Below the pieces are notes generated by a model. The model did not search any database, was not told the DNA's origin, and worked only from the letters and a program-made list of their open reading frames with translations. From Gracilaria domingensis (lineage: Eukaryota > Rhodophyta > Florideophyceae > Gracilariales > Gracilariaceae), in the NCBI GenBank assembly GCA_022539475.1, contig VCMS01000065.1, positions 124,001-188,000 on the forward strand: a stretch of 64,000 nt of DNA, read 5' to 3'. Below, one piece after another: positions 11,782-22,249 of this stretch; positions within the stretch are counted from its first letter, which is position 1; each line of letters opens with the position of its first letter. The translations under genes were made by a program, and so were the position numbers.

Positions 11782-12730
11782 ATCCTCTAAACCCCTACGA
11801 CTCTCGTCACCTTTTCCTTCCATAGAGTTTTATGCTGAATGAATTGAGCATATTCGAGCTATTGCAGCCCCCGTTCTCTATATCGCTGAGGATAATAGAG
11901 TAGGTAGCCAATCAGGACTCTATTTAGTTCTTTTTCGTGTTCCGCAGAGAGCTCCACTACCCCTATAAATCTGGTATTCTATGGTCGTTGAAGGCTTTCA
12001 TCGCTGATTGCGAGCATGTTTGAACGAACCAATTAAATTTAGATATATGCAAGAAACGCCAGAGCAAGAGCGCTGATGCTATAAGATAATACCTCATCTT
12101 CATCATCGGTAGAATTTGTATCTTCACCGGAAACAATGGTGGTGAGTATTTAAGTAGCCAACTACTGCCGTCACTGTGGTTTTCTGCAGGTAATCCCGGT
12201 GCATTATCATTTTTGTGCGTGCGGGTCCGGGCGCGCTTTTTTTATTTCCTTTCTTCGCTGCTTTGAGCAGTATAAATAGTGTACTGTGCCAGTAAGTACA
12301 AAAATTGTAGCGAACACAAGTTTATGTATTGTGTTACTAGTTGAGGAACAATTGGATGATAGAGACGAGTAAGAGCTTGCCTAATGGATGTTTAGTTAGC
12401 TCGTAAGAAAAGTACTGCAAGGAATGGAGCATAGTGGGTTTTGGGAGGTGTTGGAATGCTGGAAAATGACCTGAAAATGTGCCCGAGATAGGGGTTTTTT
12501 TACTGGACTTAGACTTATGAAAGCAATAATCGCGCTCTCCGGTCTTGCGTTTTGAAGCGCTTCTAATACTCAAGGTACATTCTCACTTATGTACAGCCCT
12601 TTGCCTCCGCGCCAATCCACGTGGACAGCGGTGCTAACGTGTTAGCGGGCGGGTGCATCGTAATGAGTGCGGGAAGTGTCGATGAAGGTGTTTTGGGAGG
12701 TCTCGGCATGATGCCAAAATGGGGCCAGAA
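11782..12730. other. 3' core of Plavaka A, shared with C
   Basis: Matches C at about 59,796-60,735 with moderate divergence (shared landmarks: TACGACTCTCGTC, GCATATTCGAGCT-like, TTTGGGAGGTGT-like and GCGTTTTGAAGCGCT). No convincing reading frame. This part leads into the hairpin array. Confidence 0.7.
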
Positions 12731-13165
12731 CGTGTCCGCGGGCGGGGGGGGGGGGGTCGGTTGTGTTAGGGTGGCTACCCTAACACAACCGGACCCCCCG
12801 CCCGCCGGCACGTTTTAGCCGATTTTTTAAAAAATGTGCTTTTTTATGCCCGCGGTCGGGGGGGTCCGGTTGTGTTAGGGTAGCTACCCTAACACAACCG
12901 ACCCCCCCCGCCCGCGGGCACGTTTTGGCCGATTTTTTGAGAAATGTGCGATTTTATGCCCGCGGGCGGGGGGGTCCACTCGTGTTAGGGTACCAACCCT
13001 AACACGGCCGACCCCCCCCCCACCCGCGGGCACGTTTTCGCCTCATTCTGGTAAGGACCACACACCTCCCAAAACACACAACGCACGCAGCGCCAGCCAA
13101 AAGGTAACGTGCCCGCGGGCAGGGTGGTCTAGTTGTGTTAGGGTAGCGACCCTAACACAACTTGT
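12731..13165. repeat. Tandem array of telomere-like hairpins in Plavaka A
   Basis: Three full palindromes and one shorter one, about 105-115 bp apart, each with the centre TTAGGGTAGCTACCCTAA (or a close variant), then CACAACCGG and runs of G/C. Arms reach about 33 bp, starting CCCGCGGGCGGGG and ending in its complement. Spacers between units carry the conserved ATTTTTTGA.AAATGTGC. A matching array lies in C at 60,735-61,166. Confidence 0.92.
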
Positions 13166-13209
13166 TCTCGCTCGCTGCCAGTACGACAGAATGACATTAT
13201 GACATGTCG

Positions 13210-13889
13210 GACGACGGCGCGTGAAAGTTGCGGCACCACGTCCGCAAGCCCACGCGCTGCCTGGTGCAGAGGCACTCTTCCCGTCTGCACACCGTGCTGA
13301 AGCGCTCTCACGATTTCGTCACCCCCGTCTGCCCTAGCTATCCGCCCACGCTGCACTCGCCGCCAGATGACGACGCCATCGGCGGCGTCATTGTGTATCG
13401 CGTCCTGCTCGATGCGCGGGCGCGCCCCTCCTCTCGCTCTTGTCCGGCCCCTTCAAGGAGGCCTCCTCCAAGACCATCACCGTACACCAGCTCTTTGACT
13501 CCTTCGAGGTCGTCCGCAAGTTCCTCCACTGCGAGCCTATTCTCATGGATGACGTCCCGCTTGAACTGCCCCTCGTAGCCGACGGCTGTGGCCTCACCAC
13601 GCTCTACCGCGCCTGCTTCACCCACGCCGAGGAGCGCTCCAGACCGCATGGTGCATCGCTGCATATACATATCGCAGAGCTGGTCATCCGCTTTCTGCCC
13701 ATCATGGCCATTGTTGATGTGCCTAACCGCTTCAAGACCTACATGGCCATGCGCTTAATGCTGGAGATGAGGCAGCTCAACGCTTATTTTGGAGAAAACT
13801 CTGTCCACATCCGCCGCCTTTGTCGCAAAGCTGTTTTTCTTTTTGCCATTCCGCCGTGCTTTTCGAGGACGCCATTGACTCAGGTTTGA
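13210..13889 (+). pseudogene. Captured fragment of an unknown host gene
   Basis: GC-rich DNA with a protein-like reading in two frames: the first part (about 13,228-13,415, ...PPDDDAIGGVIVYRVLL) ends and a second frame takes over (about 13,425-13,889, ...GPFKEASSKTITVHQLFDSF...). The change of frame falls in a GCGCGGGCGCG run near 13,415-13,425. The protein looks globular, with leucine- and arginine-rich helices, but I do not recognise the family. It starts directly after the hairpin array, where A and C stop being alike, so I read it as captured cargo. Confidence 0.5.
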
Positions 13890-14605
13890 GAACGGGCTAT
13901 TGAAGAAATAGTCAGATGCCCATGTCGACAAGTGTCTAATCGATGCCAACGGTATAGCGGAGACAAAGGATGCATTTGGGGACTGTATTTGACATCTAAT
14001 GAGGTATGGTGCCCCAGGCTGGTTGTAGTGATGAGTTACGTGATGTTGACGGCGTCAACGAGCTGACGTCGGGGTGCCGAGTACACGCACAGTTACGTCA
14101 TTCACGTGAGTGAACTTTGACCACGGTCGTCACCGAAAGGGTGGCATCAACTACTTCGGCGAAGTACGTCCCAAGTTGGAACGTACTACGCCAGCGCGAT
14201 TGGTACTAAGTTGGCACGCAGGATTAAGTATGAAACTTGCGCGTCGGGCGCAGACATATTGGTAAGGTTACGTATAAACGCACATGTGATCAAAAACAGC
14301 AGCACGTGCAGCCTTTCTACTGTCACTTTTACTACCGGCTGTAGGTTTGAGAAGCTCCGGTTTACTCATCCTCAAAAGAGATTTCGTACCTTGCGACGGC
14401 AGCGTTTCCGCGAGCACGGTCTAGAACGTGGGTAGGCACTTTGGTCAGAAAGGTCTCTACGTAATTCACTGCATCCGCGTAACAGAGCGAAGCTTGTTGT
14501 TGGTACTTTCTTTGTTCTACGCTAACGCCCTCTTCAGTAGGAATGAAAAGTGGGGTGTACACGCTAGCATCTAGCTGCGCCATGGTATTATCTGAAGCGC
14601 CAGCT
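13890..14605. other. Cargo spacer with short palindromes
   Basis: No recognised gene. Short palindromes GTTGACGGCGTCAAC (near 14,045) and TACTTCGGCGAAGTA (near 14,152), and several ACGTCA-like motifs. A minus-strand frame at 14,362-14,583 (73 codons) reads plausibly but has no known family; it may be a further piece of the minus-strand gene that follows. Confidence 0.4.
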
Positions 14606-16096
14606 CTAGCTCTTCACTGCAGTAGATGTTTGTCGTAGTCTTCGTTGATCATCACCGCGTCTTTGTGCGGAGGTCACCATGTAGGCCGCTTGAGAGTCCT
14701 TCGTGGTTCTTCGAATACATTCCAGCCTTAACAGTTCCATAGTCTCGTATATGGCATGTGAGATGAGACCGTCCGAGAAGAATCCCGGCGCAGGTACCGA
14801 AGTAGCTGCAAGCAAAGTACATCTCAACAAGCAACGCCCATCTGATCGTTCCAATGCTTGCTTTACACCCTTGTACTCCTTGACCTCAAGCCCGCTCTTC
14901 AAGTCCATAATGTCGTTGTTGCGTTCTGGGTTCTCTACCACATTCAGTACCATAGTCATTGGGATGGTTAGCACTAAAAACGTGTGGCACTGTACCATGA
15001 GCACTTTCACTTCCCTGTCGCTCTTCCTGTCAGGTACACGACTTTCTGATGCGCCTCGTATGAACTCCTGAAAGCCTTCGTAGTCGCGTATCACATCGAA
15101 ACCGATCTATGCAGGGGCTGGGACAATAATGCTTGCTTCAACCTGACGAGCGCCGCCATCACAGGCGCGCAGTCGTAGGCGCGGCGTGCTTTGATCCATC
15201 ATGGACGGAAGTGCAAGTCGTAAATAGAACTGATCCCTTCGTCCGGGTATGGTGTTCTGACTTAGTACAATTTGACCGTCGCGTCTGGCTGAGAGATAAC
15301 CTTTTTGAGTTCGCAGCGTGACGAGTTCGTCATCTGCGACAATCTCCACATCAACACGTTCTGCGCGATGATGAGACTGGGATCCATTCAGTGCATTTTC
15401 GGCATCCTTGCTGTTGAAATCTGGGGCGGCGATGAGCTTGTCGAGCTGTTCGGTGAAGCCAAGATACAAGCCTCTCGAGTCGCGGATGCGCGCGGAGCGA
15501 GTTGGGCTGTCATACTCGAGTATGAAGCCATCCCAACCAGCCTCCTTTCCGCGAGCCGAGGCGAGCGGTGTAGCAGGCTTTGATGCAAGAAACCAATCAA
15601 ATGCTTTGCTTTGTACACACAAGGGACATGATCTGGTAGCCTGGTAGGCCGCGGCCATGCTGAAATCTTGTGGCGGTGGTTCGTCACGGCGTTGGGATAC
15701 AGTTGGAGGCAAAAGCACATGATTAATTAAAAAGGTCTCACAAGAAGCTACGGAGTTGGCGTACACACGGGCGCGTCTGGTGGCGAGATGCACGCTGAGA
15801 TACCTGCCCGTCGTGCAAGTGCACTGCAAGAAGACCTGCGGTACGGCCTCTTCGGCGTTAGAAAGATGAATTTGAAAGACAGCGGCGGCCATATCTGACG
15901 CCGTGAGAGTGATGACTCCGGTTTTATGGTCGACCGCCAGCTTTGCACGCGGAATTGTATCAGAGGGAGCGGCTGTGGCAATGCGAGCTCGATCGACTCG
16001 TTGCGACTCTGGAGTGTCGAAGTGGAGAAAGAAAAGGGTGGATGAAACGTGAGGCTGCGAGGGAGACACCCAGCCCAAAGGCTCGTATGGAAACAA
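14606..16096 (-). pseudogene. Captured fascin-like (beta-trefoil) gene with an in-frame stop
   Basis: Read from 16,096 leftward. Three lobes resemble fascin-type actin-crosslinking folds: GRYLSVHLATRRARVYANS (about residues 95-115), IRDSRGLYLGF (about 205) and LRTQKGYLSARRDGQIVLS (about 260-280, followed by RDQFYLRL). A TAG at 15,107-15,109 ends the first 329 codons, but the same frame stays open for about 160 further codons (VIRDYEGFQEFIRG...), so the two parts were probably one protein of about 490 residues. The second part has no family I know. In A it lies divergently from the HECT fragment. Stop plus location inside a transposon make it a captured pseudogene. The family call is by pattern only. 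Confidence 0.45.
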
Positions 16097-16584
16097 GGGA
16101 CTTCATCTGGAAGAATCGACCATGTTCACTCTCATGGAGATCATTCGGGAACAGCCATCAATTTGCGAGACATGGACTCAGTGTGGACAGCCCTCGCTGC
16201 TCTGCAACGCGGCCCAAATCACAGAGTTTCCCGAAGTGAGGTAGGTGGTTCGATATTAAGTGCGATTGTTCAATCATACGCACGCTAACGAGGCCTGAGC
16301 CCCGGACCTTAGACTGATGTTCACACATTGGTTTATTAAAGGAAACAAGACAACTCGAGAAGCCCCGCCAACTCGAATGTAGAAGTTAACCACTCTGATG
16401 CTGCTACTGGAGATGGGAGCAGTTCGGGCCCTGTGCGCGGATCCCAAAGGCTGCAGGAACACGGAGAGTGTAGTAGAGCTCCTGGACGACAGAGGGCTCT
16501 TCGAGATGATGCTGAAGCTTCGGGGGAAGTACTGGCGGATATAATGCTGTCAGACAAACTTATCCTTTCACCTCACAAGCTATC

Positions 16585-17235
16585 GGCGACTGGTTTAGTG
16601 CCATCTATAGCATTGGTTATTGCGGTCTTGAAGCATCTGCACTGGATATCGGAGAAGCTAAGTTCTAGTTCAACTTCTGTGAGCGCAAGCACTGTCGCTT
16701 CTGGTGACTTTGCCGCTGATCTCCCTTTCCATTTGGAAGACCCCAAAGTACATTTTGTGAGCCACAAATTGACTGCTAAGGTGACTAGACAGTTGTCTGG
16801 TCCTATTGCGTTGTGTGGAGGGATTATGCCGGTTTGTTGCTTCACAGTAGCGAGGGAATCGTCATTTCTAATCCCGTTGAATATAATAAGAACGCTGTTT
16901 CAGTCAACGTCTCTGGGCGTTTCGCGAGCGCTTCATTTGTTGCAGACGCGCAACGAAATTTCAGGGGTTGCGACTCACTGATCTTCTCGACACTATCGTG
17001 AAAGCGAAACAAGGATAGGGCGTATTGAACGCCAAAAGGTTCGAATAAACCGCGACCGAATCCTCGAATCTGCGATCAAAGTGATGAACATGTATTGCTC
17101 TCATGGTACAGTGCTGGAGGTCGAATACTTCAACGAGGCTAGTACAGGATTGGGACCTACTCTTGAGTTTTACACTCTTACCTCGAGAGAAATTCAGATG
17201 GTACATCTGAAGCTTTGGAGAAGTAGCAGTTCGCA
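16585..17235 (+). pseudogene. Captured fragment of a HECT E3 ubiquitin ligase (TRIP12/UPL3 class)
   Basis: Segments match the region just before and at the start of the HECT domain of TRIP12/UPL3/UPL4 ligases, in order: EDPKVHFVSHKLTAKVTRQL, LSGPIALCGG, GVSRALHLLQ, RQKVRINRDRILESA and VLEVEYFNEASTGLGPTLEF. The last is the strongly conserved start of the HECT N-lobe. HECT ligases pass ubiquitin from an E2 to a substrate through a C-terminal cysteine; that C-lobe is absent because similarity stops near LKLWRSSS at about 17,235. A TGA at 16,979-16,981 lies in the same frame between GVSRALHLLQ and RQKVRI; it could fall in a short intron, but a plain nonsense change is simpler. The long N-terminal armadillo part of the family is also missing. 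This is a fragment, not a working gene. Confidence 0.85.
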
Positions 17236-17304
17236 GACAATCAAGACGAAGGCGGAATCGGAAGCGGCAACACACTTCATTCATCAGATTCGAGATACTA
17301 TCTC

Positions 17305-17345
17305 GAACTGGGAGGTTAACATTAGTAATGTTCACGTTCCAGTTC
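17305..17345. repeat. Imperfect palindrome between the HECT and PDS fragments
   Basis: Arms GAACTGGGAGGTTAACATTA and its near complement (17 of 20 pairs) around a single G. It lies in about 160 bases that belong to neither neighbouring gene, at the join of two oppositely oriented truncated genes. Confidence 0.75.
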
Positions 17346-17398
17346 GTCAGTCTTCTACACGACGAAGAAGTCGAAGGCAATCTAACATGCTTTCTGAG

Positions 17399-18037
<639 letters not shown>

Positions 18038-18182
18038 TTAGGCGGTCATGGTGTGAGTCGGATGAGAAAGAATGTCGTCGACATTGAGCGAGCGCGGGAA
18101 ATTGATAAAGTGTGTCATGAAAATGTTTACATAACAGAAATGAGCTACAGGCGCCCGGCAGCCACGATGCAGCGATATGAAA

Positions 18183-19171
18183 TCATCACTTCAGTGCAAA
18201 GCCGCCGTCTCCAATGAGAAGCTCCAAAATGGTCGCCGACAGCGCCACGGCCACGTTGTCATCGCTTCCAATCTCTTCCGCCACCAGCTCCGCGCCCGTG
18301 CTCAGCAACGCAATCAGCGCAACAAAGGTGAAGGTACCTGTGCCCGGCACAACTGCCGTTTCCAAGCACAAAAACCAGAGGCAGCAACGCGATGAAGCTC
18401 GTCGAAGCGCCCAGCACAAACGCAATGCTGCCGGCCACACTCTTGTCGCCTCTAGGCCAATTTGTGGACTGTACTACGCGTCTAATTACCTCCGCAAACC
18501 TGTCGCCCATGCACATGCTCGCCACGGCAACCGCTGCGGCTGACGTGCGGAACAGAAAGAGCGTGAGCAGCAGCAGCGTCACACTGTAAATCAGCGGTCC
18601 GTGTAGAGCTTCAGGCGGGCTTCTTTCTCTTGCCAACGCGCGCGCCAGCTTTCTCGCGGAGGTGGCCGACGACAAGCCCGACACTACAAGCGCAGCGTAG
18701 AACAGCAGCAGCACGCAGGCGGGAGACGGACGCGCGTGGGAGATCGCGTTATACAGTGGCCACAACGCTAGGAAAGCCGGCCCGCGACTGATTTGTATAA
18801 TCTTCCTCGTCGTGCGCGAGAAAAACAGCCAAAGCGCTGTTACCCGTTGCCAGACGCCCAGCCACAGGGTGACGGCGCTGACGATCACTAGTGTGAGCTG
18901 CGCGTCGCGCGACGCGTCGGTTAGCGCCAGCAGCATGAACGGTCGCGCCGCACTTCAGGCAAGCGCGGTGTGCGGGGCGGTGAGGAATGAGGGTAATGCG
19001 ACGGAGAGCGTGCGTGGCGGCGTGGCATTGGCCGATCAAGAGCGATGGAAGCTGCGGGAGGAAGCACGTCGCCTTCATGGCAGACAGCCGCGCGCACACC
19101 GTGAGGGTGCGACGCGGCGAGCGACAGCGGCGCGGCGTCGGCAGATGATAAAAGACTGCGGAGGACAGCAC
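18183..19171 (-). pseudogene. Captured phytol kinase-family gene (VTE5/FOLK-like), disrupted
   Basis: The core is at 18,936-18,259 in one minus frame, with segments RGPAFLALWPLY, LHGPLIYSVTLLLLTLF, MGDRFAEVIRR and DKSVAGSIAF, matching plastid phytol/farnesol kinases, integral membrane enzymes that phosphorylate free phytol for tocopherol and chlorophyll recycling. The expected C-terminal segment (FVALIALLSTGAELVAEEI..DDNVAVALSATI) is in the next frame, 18,340-18,186, so there is a one-base shift near 18,340-18,365. A possible transit peptide (M at 19,171, rich in R, S, P) is in yet another frame; an intron or a further indel must lie between about 18,960 and 19,070. Several hydrophobic helices are visible. 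The stop is only about 150 bases before the PDS start, same strand, suggesting a compact host locus captured as one piece. Confidence 0.78.
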
Positions 19172-19344
19172 CAGTATCGGCAGAGGCGATCATCGCCAAT
19201 AGTCAGCCAGGGGAGGCGTGGCGAGACGCCTCCACAGCATGTGGTACAAATGCTGGGGCCGCTACTGCTGTGTATGCCAGCGCGAATACACGCGTCACGT
19301 GCCACGTGCGCGGCGTCGTCGTCGTTGAGTCTTCCATACCCCCC

Positions 19345-19675
19345 GAAAGATATAGGGAACCCAGATTATTGCCCATATTCTATTAAACGATCAAGGAAAT
19401 GACTGTAGAGACATCCGTATAACAAAAAATTACCACTTTTTTTGAAATATGGGGAACCGAGCCGTATGGGGTACGCTATATCGAGTTGATTGGCTAAATA
19501 TGGGGAACCCAGATTGTCTTCTTCTTTCCTTGGTAGAATATGCCATACAAACCGACCTCGAATGATTCTTCGCATTCTACAAAGGTCTACAGTGGCTGAT
19601 CCATACCCCAAAAGCACACATGTTTTTGCAAAACGTTTTTCAATTCTTGTGATCGTCACGAAATATGGGGAACGC
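19345..19675. repeat. Repeated ATATGGGGAAC motif in the 3' part of Plavaka A
   Basis: Exact copies at 19,447-19,457, 19,498-19,508 and 19,663-19,673, a near copy (ATATAGGGAACCC) near 19,348, and inverted CCATACCCC near 19,336 and 19,600. They lie about 1.4-1.7 kb from the right end. They may be transposase-binding sites of the right end or a piece of captured DNA. Confidence 0.6.
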
Positions 19676-21046
19676 GTTTCCGGCACTCCATACAGTTTTC
19701 CGGAGATACCGCGTCGGCTGCTGCGCAGTCGTCTTCGCCGAGTTAGGTGGCGCGCGATGTAGTCGGATGGCGCCGACTTCGCGGCGCGCGCACTCCCAAG
19801 CGCGCACGTTAAGCTTTTATCGCAGGAGGCTGACTCAGTAGGTGCTGTGTTTGACGTGCAGGTGAGTTCTACGCCCAAGCAACTCCCGTAATTGCTGAAC
19901 AACCTTCTGAACAACGACACGCCGTTGCTGAATGCATTCTTTCTGTGCTCTTTGCACAAGCCAGTGAGCGAGAGCTTGGACGCAATTATGGATAGTGTTA
20001 AGAAGAATGACCGTACTAAGGATATACGTTTTTTAATACATCCAAGAAAGAAGTAGCAAAAGTAAAGAGCACTCAAATTTGAGGCACCGTGGTTAAAAAC
20101 ACAATTAAATGATATTAAGAGAGATAATTAGTGGGCAGACACTAGTGAAAGATGAAAAGGTATACATATGAGCGTCCGAAGAGAACTCCGATAATAGCAA
20201 AACGATGATCTAAGTTGAACAAAAGCGCGTGCGACAAGATTAGAAGGCCAAACTTCTCAGCATTCCTTGCTTGCACTGTATCGCATTGACTTCTTCGATC
20301 TAGTGAGGGCGCCATGTTTTGATTACGCATAGCGAATACGGAAGGGAAGATATGGGAAGTGAGGGAAGAGGTGCGGCACATAAGGGGCCATTTTTGACAC
20401 TGAATGCGAAATGTGGTAGGTTTAAGGACTGAAAGAGTCTTTTGAAGAAAAGGAGTAAGGAAAAGAGGAAGGTGCTGGAACAGGTGTTGCCGGAGGCAGT
20501 CGGGGCTCCGTTATTGACTGAGTTTTGGGGTAGGGCGTGGCACTGCGAACGGCGTGCCGGATTTTCAAAGTGCGAGAGGAGAGAAAGATGGGGAGGAATG
20601 GGAAGCCGTTTTGGGGCAAGGCGGATGCACAGTATTTGGGAGAGTTGCCACCCGTACTTCTACAGAATAATTTTTCTGGAGATGGAGAGAAAGGATCCGA
20701 ACGCGTGATGGGCGAGAAGTAGGTGAATAGTGGGGACGGTGAAGAATGGGAAGTAATGATGGGATGATTGAGGTGAGGTGAGTTGCGATTGGCATTGCAA
20801 CATGGGAGAAAATGGAAACGCAAACTAGCACAAGCGCAGATTTGAGAGAGGGTCGCGGAAAAGCGTGGATGGGGCGGTGCGGCGAAGTAGAACCTCTACA
20901 AAAACTAGGAGACCCAAGAATTAAACTGCGCGAGATGGAATTTAATATTCCAAAATTTCTTAATTTTTTGAGTGCCAGTCTCTGCCACCCCCTCGCGCGC
21001 CCCAATTAGCCCAAAAACTAGCTTAGTTTCCAAAGCGAACAGACTA
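19676..21046. other. Right part of Plavaka A without recognised genes
   Basis: A minus-strand open frame at 19,366-20,076 (236 codons, basic, no known family) covers the repeat motif and is probably chance. From 20,400 on the plus strand is purine-rich. No copy of this segment is seen in the rest of the window, because the right ends of B and C lie outside it. Confidence 0.45.
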
Positions 21047-21073
21047 TATTCCACTTTGCAGAACACAGAGGTT
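21047..21073. repeat. Right TIR of Plavaka A and TT duplication
   Basis: The inverted end CCTCTGTGTTCTGCAAAGT pairs with the left CGTCTGTCTCTTGCAGATG at about 12 of the first 17 positions. TT at 21,072-21,073 repeats 8,942-8,943. Confidence 0.75.
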
Positions 21074-22240
21074 GGCAATCGCGTTTTTCAACAATGGAGT
21101 CTATCCGTATGGTACTCCGCTTGATTTGCTGACCGATGACGGTTCGAACCGCGCGGCGAAGTTTTTCGAACCTGTTTGTAACCCGTTAGGTATCTAGCAC
21201 TACTTCACAACCGCCTACCACCCCCAAACGAATGGGAAAGTAGAAAGGTTTAACCAAACACTGGTTTCAAGGTTGACACACTACACGGAGAAACACCAAA
21301 CTGGTTGGGATGAGCTGGTTCAGCCACTGAACTACGCCTATAACCTACAGGTACATCGCTCGACACGGACAACACCGTTTGATTTGGTGCTGTCTCTTCA
21401 CCCTCCTGGTATCGTCCTTCAAGTTGAACCAATTGGTGAAGCACCAGCTGGATCTCTGACTCCCGCCCAGTTGAAAAAGAATACCCTGATGATGTTACGG
21501 AAGCCCAAAGCCAGCTTACAGCTGCTCGGCGACGCTACAAGGCAGACTAAGACCGAAACGTGAACCGAGTGGTGTCTGTAGAACCTGGTCAGTATGTCTA
21601 CCTAGGCGTGCCACCGAAAGGTACAGGAACGAGACATGGTAACAAGACAGATGACGAAGAGATTGAACGCGATGTTAACTCTAAGTTCCTCCCAAAATCT
21701 ACCGGTCCCTACAAGGTTCTGAAGTCTTCTGACTAAACGGCGACGATAATCTAAGATAGTCTACACAATACTGTGCCAATTGACCGCATATCGGTAGCAC
21801 CGGAGACGGTTCAACACCGTATGGTGGTGGGAGAGCGCGCGCGAGGTCCTCGTGCGGTTGAGCTCTGCGTCACGCCAAGTAGTGAAGAGCAACCTGTAGA
21901 GGTTAGTGAAGACAAAGGCGGAACCGATCTGGACTCCATACTACCCGTAATGAAGCTAAGTGACCATGAAAGTGATGCCTCGAATGGCCCCACGGACTCC
22001 GCGACGAACGCCGGATACCAAGTGGTAGACGCAAAGGAGTCCGATGAATATCCTGTGGAATCTATCGTGGGTAATGAACGTACACCAGAAGGTCTTCAGT
22101 ACCGTGTACGGTGGTATGGTTGGGGGCCCGAGGGTGACACTTCTGAGCCACCCTCAGCTATCCCTAGAAACTTCGCCATCAGCTACTGGCGGAGCCAAAG
22201 AGAACCTATGCCACCGGACTGTTGACTTGTCTAACAACAT
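21074..22240 (+). other. Rest of the Gy1 pol region: integrase core and chromodomain (broken)
   Basis: The integrase segments VYPYGTPLDLLTDDGSN and HPQTNGKVERF lie directly outside the right end of Plavaka A, then the C-terminal integrase part, then a chromodomain-like segment near 22,060-22,200 (YRVRWYGWGPEGDTSEP, then SYWRSQ). Chromodomains read histone marks and guide integration in chromoviruses. Confidence 0.85.
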
Positions 22241-22249
22241 GGGTTGACT

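Noticed and set aside
12731-13165. Telomere-like repeats as a chromosome end or interstitial telomere
   Set aside because: There is a single TTAGGG-type unit per arm, arranged as palindromes within a transposon, with no telomere tract.
19366-20076. A 236-codon minus-strand frame as a gene
   Set aside because: No family, odd composition and overlap with the ATATGGGGAAC repeats; kept only as part of an unassigned region.
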